DNA from: G963668605 sp963668605
Lineage (GTDB): Bacteria; Acidobacteriota; Terriglobia; Bryobacterales; Bryobacteraceae
Reading direction: 5' to 3'
Assembly: GCA_963668605.1 (NCBI GenBank)
Contig: OY764903.1
Coordinates: forward strand, 992,001 to 1,056,000
DNA length: 64,000 nt
How positions within the stretch are numbered: position 1 is the stretch's first letter; every line of letters starts with the position of its first letter. Made by a program: the position numbers and the translations under genes. Below are positions 61,157 through 64,000 of this stretch, one piece after another. The notes beneath the pieces were generated by a model, which saw nothing but the letters and a program-made list of their open reading frames with translations, searched no databases and was not told where the DNA came from.

Positions 61157-62249
61157 TTGACTCCCGCGTAATATAGCGACACTTTTCCCGCGATACTACG
61201 TCTAACCTGGTATGGGCAATGCTGCCGGAGTGCGACGTGATTTCGAGGCCTTGGAGAAACGCCGCTTCGAGGCGATCCGCTTGTGGGAGAAGGGATTGAA
61301 GCAGGCGGAGGTGGCCCGCCGGTTGAAAGTGGCGCGGCAGACCGTAGCCCGCTGGGTGCAGGAGTATCGGGCGGGCGGCAAAGACGGGTTGCGCAAGGCC
61401 GGCCGCGCCGGCCGCAAACCCCTCCTCACGAGCGAGGATCGTCAGCGCCTGAGCGAGCTTCTGTTGCAGGGACCGGAATCGTTGGGCTATGAGACGCCCC
61501 TGTGGACCTGCCCGCGTGTGGCGCATTTGATCGAGGAGGAGTTTGGCGTCACCTACCACGAAGGTCATGTTTGGAAGATTCTGGTGGGACTGGGCTGGAG
61601 TCCGCAACGACCCGTCGGCCGGGCGCGTGAGCGAAACGAGGCGGCGATCCGAACCTGGAAGCGAAAGACCTGGCCGGCCATTAAAAAAAAGCCCGCACGC
61701 AGGGGCGCACGATAGTCTTTGTCGACGAAAGCGGGCTGAGTCAGCGTCCGCACCGTTGTCGTATGTGGGCCCCGCGTGGGCAAACGCCTGTACTGGACTA
61801 CAACTTCAATTGGAAGAGCCTGTCGGCGGTGGCCGGCCTCACGGTGTGGAACTTCTACTTCCGGCTCTACGCCGGGAGCGTCAAGAGTCCGCAGGTAGTG
61901 GAGTTCCTGCAAGCGCTGGTCCGGCATATCCGCGGACCCTTGCTGGTCATCTGGGACGGGCTGCCTGCCCACCGGAGTCGGTTAGTACGCGACCACATCG
62001 AGAGTCTGGCCGGACGGATCGAGGTCCAATACCTGCCGGGCTACGCACCCGAACTCAATCCGGTCGAGTACATCTGGAGCTACTGGAAGCACCACGAACT
62101 GGCCAACGTCTGCCCCAAAGACTACTGGCACCTTAGCGAGGCGGCCCGCACCACGCTGCGCCGGATGCGCCGCCGCCCGCGTTTGATTAGCGCTTTCTGG
62201 AAACAATCCTTACTGCGTCTGGAATAACTCTATATTATGCGGGAGTCAA
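61157..62249. mobile_element. Second IS630-type element nested in the first
   Basis: 1093 bases. Terminal inverted repeats TTGACTCCCGCGTAATATAG at the left and its complement with one difference at the right (62230-62249). TA flanks at 61155-61156 and 62250-62251 are the target duplication, since removing the element and one TA restores the host gene. It carries a two-frame transposase gene. Confidence 0.93.
61212..62227 (+). CDS. IS630-family transposase made by -1 frameshift
   Basis: Frame A (61212-61715) gives the helix-turn-helix (QAEVARRLKVARQTVARWVQ) and linker (WKILVGLGWSPQRPVGRARE). Frame B continues TIVFVDESGLSQRPHRCRMW (first Asp), LLVIWDGLPAHRSRLV (second Asp) and YLPGYAPELNPVEYIWSYWK (Glu). 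The frames meet at a run of eight A followed by G (61683-61691), which contains the classic slippery A-AAA-AAG; a -1 step there joins them as KKARTQGRTIVFVDE. The full product would be about 340 residues, normal for the family. Confidence 0.87.
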
Positions 62250-63015
62250 TAGTGAGAAGAGCGTGCGTCGCATCTGGCACAGACATGGCTTGAAGCCGCA
62301 CCTGTCGCGCACGTTTAAAGTCAGCAACGATCCGGAGTTCGCGGAGAAACTGGAAGCCATCATTGGGCTCTACCTCAGCCCGCCGGAACACGCCATCGTG
62401 CTGTGCGCCGATGAAAAGAGCCAGATCCAAGCGCTGGACCGTACGCAGCCTGGACTCCCGCTGAAGAAGGGTCGCTGCGGCACCATGACCCACGACTACA
62501 AGCGCAATGGAACCGCGACGCTGTTCGCCGCCATGAGCACGCTGGATGGCACCGTGATCAGTATGTGCGACGACCGGCACCGTCACCAGGAGTGGCTGAA
62601 GTTTCTACGCGTCATCGACGACCTGACGCCGCCCAGCAAAGACCTGCACCTGATCGCCGACAACTACGCCACGCACAAGCATCCGAAGGTGCAGAAGTGG
62701 CTGGCGCGCCATCCGCGCTTTCACATGTACTTCACCCCGACCAGTAGTTCGTGGCTCAACATGGTCGAGCGCTTCTTCCGCGATCTCACCGAGCAGAGGC
62801 TACGCCGCGGGGTCTTCCGTGATGTCGAGGAATTGATCATGGCCATCGGCGACTACATCGACAAGCACAACGACAAGCCCAAACCATTCGTTTGGACAGC
62901 CAAGGCAGCCGACATCCTCGAGAAGGTCAAGCGCGCCCGAACGGTGCTGGATAATGGTTAATCTGCTCGCCGCAGACCACTAGCGCATTCCATTCCGGTC
63001 GGCTCGGAGGGACTG

Positions 63016-64000
63016 ATGCAAACAGCTTTCGACGCTTTCAGCTACGTCGACTACGTGACCCGCCGGTGGTCGACGGTTGCCGTGTCCTGCGGTGTTGCCG
63101 TAGCAATCGCCGTTGCGGTCAGCCTCATTCTGCCGAATCGCTACACAGCGACGGCCAGCATTCTCATTGATTCTCCAGTCGGCAGCGACGTTCGCACCGC
63201 CACCGCGGTGAGCCCTGTGTATCTGGAATCCTTGCGGACCTACGAACACTTCGCGTCCAGTGATTCGCTCTTCCAGCGCGCTGTAGAGCAACTCCATCTC
63301 AGGGGGCTGCAGGGCGGCTCGTCTCTCGAAAGCTGGCGGAAGCGGGTCCTGAAGGTGTCGAAGATCCGGGATACGCGCATCCTGGAGATCTCGGCCACTC
63401 TGCCGGAACCGAAGGCCGCGCAAGGCCTCGGACAGTTCATCGCCGAAGAAACAGTCAAGATGAGCCAGAGGCTGCTACGCGAGTCCGAAGCGGATCTGTT
63501 AGACGAGGCACGACAGCAGGAGGAATCCTCTCGCGCCCGCCTCGAAAAAGCTCAGTCGCTCTGGCGTACTGTCTCCGGCACGGCGCCGGTGGATTCGTTG
63601 AAGAACGAAATCGACTCCTTGGCCAAGGCTGGTGGCCGGCTGCGGCGGACGTCCGCCTCAGCCAACGCTGACGTGGCGGAATGGAGCGATCGCGTGAGAG
63701 CGCTTTCCGCGGCAGGCAGTGGTGCGGCGCACGACAGTCCGGAGAGGGCGCGCGAAGAACTCGACGCCGCCCGTTCCCGGGCAGCGGCGCTGGAAAAAGA
63801 GCGCCGCGCCCTGGAAGAGGACGTGAAGAACAGGGGGCTCTTGCTGGCTCGACGCCTTGCCGAACGCAGCACCATTGAGGCGGAGTTGCGCGAAGCGACC
63901 ACCGTCCATGACGCTGCCTCGATCCGTCTCCGCGAGTTACAGGGAACGATTGGTTATCGCGGGGAGCGACTGAAGATTGTGGATCCCGGAGTTGTCCCAC
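63016..64000 (+). CDS. Wzz/GNVR-type polysaccharide chain-length protein (partial, runs off the window)
   Basis: The frame opens at ATG 63016 with GGAGG upstream and stays open to the window end (328 codons). YVDYVTRRWSTVAVSCGVAV and IAVAVSLILPNRYTATASIL are the first membrane helix and the Wzz start block. Then comes a periplasmic domain (VYLESLRTYEHFASSDSLFQ) and a long charged coiled coil (about 150-320, RARLEKAQSLW, REELDAARSRAAALEKERRA). Such proteins set polysaccharide chain length and export. Together with the O-antigen ligase it marks the edge of an exopolysaccharide locus to the right. Confidence 0.87.
   Translation, partial: MQTAFDAFSYVDYVTRRWSTVAVSCGVAVAIAVAVSLILPNRYTATASILIDSPVGSDVRTATAVSPVYLESLRTYEHFASSDSLFQRAVEQLHLRGLQGGSSLESWRKRVLKVSKIRDTRILEISATLPEPKAAQGLGQFIAEETVKMSQRLLRESEADLLDEARQQEESSRARLEKAQSLWRTVSGTAPVDSLKNEIDSLAKAGGRLRRTSASANADVAEWSDRVRALSAAGSGAAHDSPERAREELDAARSRAAALEKERRALEEDVKNRGLLLARRLAERSTIEAELREATTVHDAASIRLRELQGTIGYRGERLKIVDPGVVP

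Larger units (their letters stand above)
60790..62961 (+). pseudogene. IS630 transposase split by insertion
   Basis: The first part (60790-61156) has IVLTDDQKQVLQQWARGRSL and a helix-turn-helix (LEIAAEIGISNQKAARWRKR). The second (62252-62961) has ADEKSQIQALDRTQPGLPLK (first catalytic Asp), LHLIADNYATHKHPKV (second Asp) and SSWLNMVERFFRDL (Glu). Joining position 61156 to 62252 restores an unbroken frame (AEAAGLSEKSVRRIWHRHGL). So only the insertion disables it; no other lesion is seen. Confidence 0.93.
60722..62980. mobile_element. IS630-type element, interrupted by a second element
   Basis: The outer ends GTGTACTGCG (from 60722) and CGCAGACCAC (to 62980) form imperfect inverted repeats that extend about 30 bases inward. 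They are flanked by TA at 60720-60721 and 62981-62982, the IS630 target duplication. The element was about 1.16 kb before the second one (61157-62249) landed in its transposase gene. Confidence 0.8.

Noticed and set aside
1..64000. CRISPR arrays, rRNA, tRNA genes, riboswitches
   Set aside because: I saw no regularly spaced repeats, no rRNA-like blocks and no convincing cloverleaf or riboswitch; a covariance-model scan was not possible here.

Overview
The window looks like a chromosomal segment of a Solibacter/Bryobacter-type acidobacterium. The best taxonomic clue is the gene at 58021-58830, whose body matches the repeat-rich C-terminal domain known almost only from Solibacter (TIGR03437). 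Other clues are the ECF sigma factor paired with a large Ser/Thr kinase, many Tat-exported Gfo/Idh proteins, sulfatases and DUF1080 (3-keto-glycoside lyase) proteins, and high GC. No rRNA, tRNA or CRISPR array was found by eye.

Region 1 (1-17290) is a sugar-acid/polyol catabolic region. A DeoR regulator (420-1223) precedes a leftward group: Tat-exported Gfo/Idh, Tat-exported TIM-barrel isomerase, PfkB kinase and IolB/KduI isomerase. A divergent promoter (6219-6247) drives a rightward operon: MFS transporter, LacD-type aldolase, Gfo/Idh, OtnC-like decarboxylase, OtnK kinase, racemase-fold protein and TIM isomerase. Two adjacent pseudogenes follow (a second DeoR and a DUF1080 protein), then another TIM isomerase and Gfo/Idh. 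Region 2 (17140-20250) is a decayed zone with a truncated sulfatase, integrase and IS200 remnants, and one divergent XRE-regulator/small-protein pair. Region 3 (20248-25770) holds ThuA, an aldo/keto reductase, a sulfatase, a DUF1080 protein and a broken kinase.

Region 4 (25774-32812) is a nitrate module. A hemerythrin gene and an NsrR-type Rrf2 regulator diverge over a palindrome. After NsrR come a NarK-type transporter fused to a membrane domain and zinc ribbon, a Nas/NarB-like molybdenum nitrate reductase, a four-cluster ferredoxin, a Rieske protein and a small membrane protein. Region 5 (34132-45749) holds an exported alpha/beta hydrolase, the kinase/sigma pair, a patatin, a ferredoxin-methyltransferase fusion, a pair resembling the 10-methyl fatty-acid enzymes, and a flavin reductase.

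Region 6 (46111-48164) is an IS4-type element with a DUF6788 partner gene. Region 7 (48204-54228) is a leftward six-gene operon whose genes overlap at every junction: PPi-type phosphofructokinase, NagB-like, Cgl0159-type aldolase, second NagB-like, MFS, amidohydrolase. This is the best candidate for an undescribed pathway. Region 8 (54300-64000) holds a sulfatase, an M20 peptidase, the TIGR03437 protein, an O-antigen ligase, an IS630 element interrupted by another IS630-type element with exact TA duplications, and the start of a Wzz-like chain-length gene that runs off the window.
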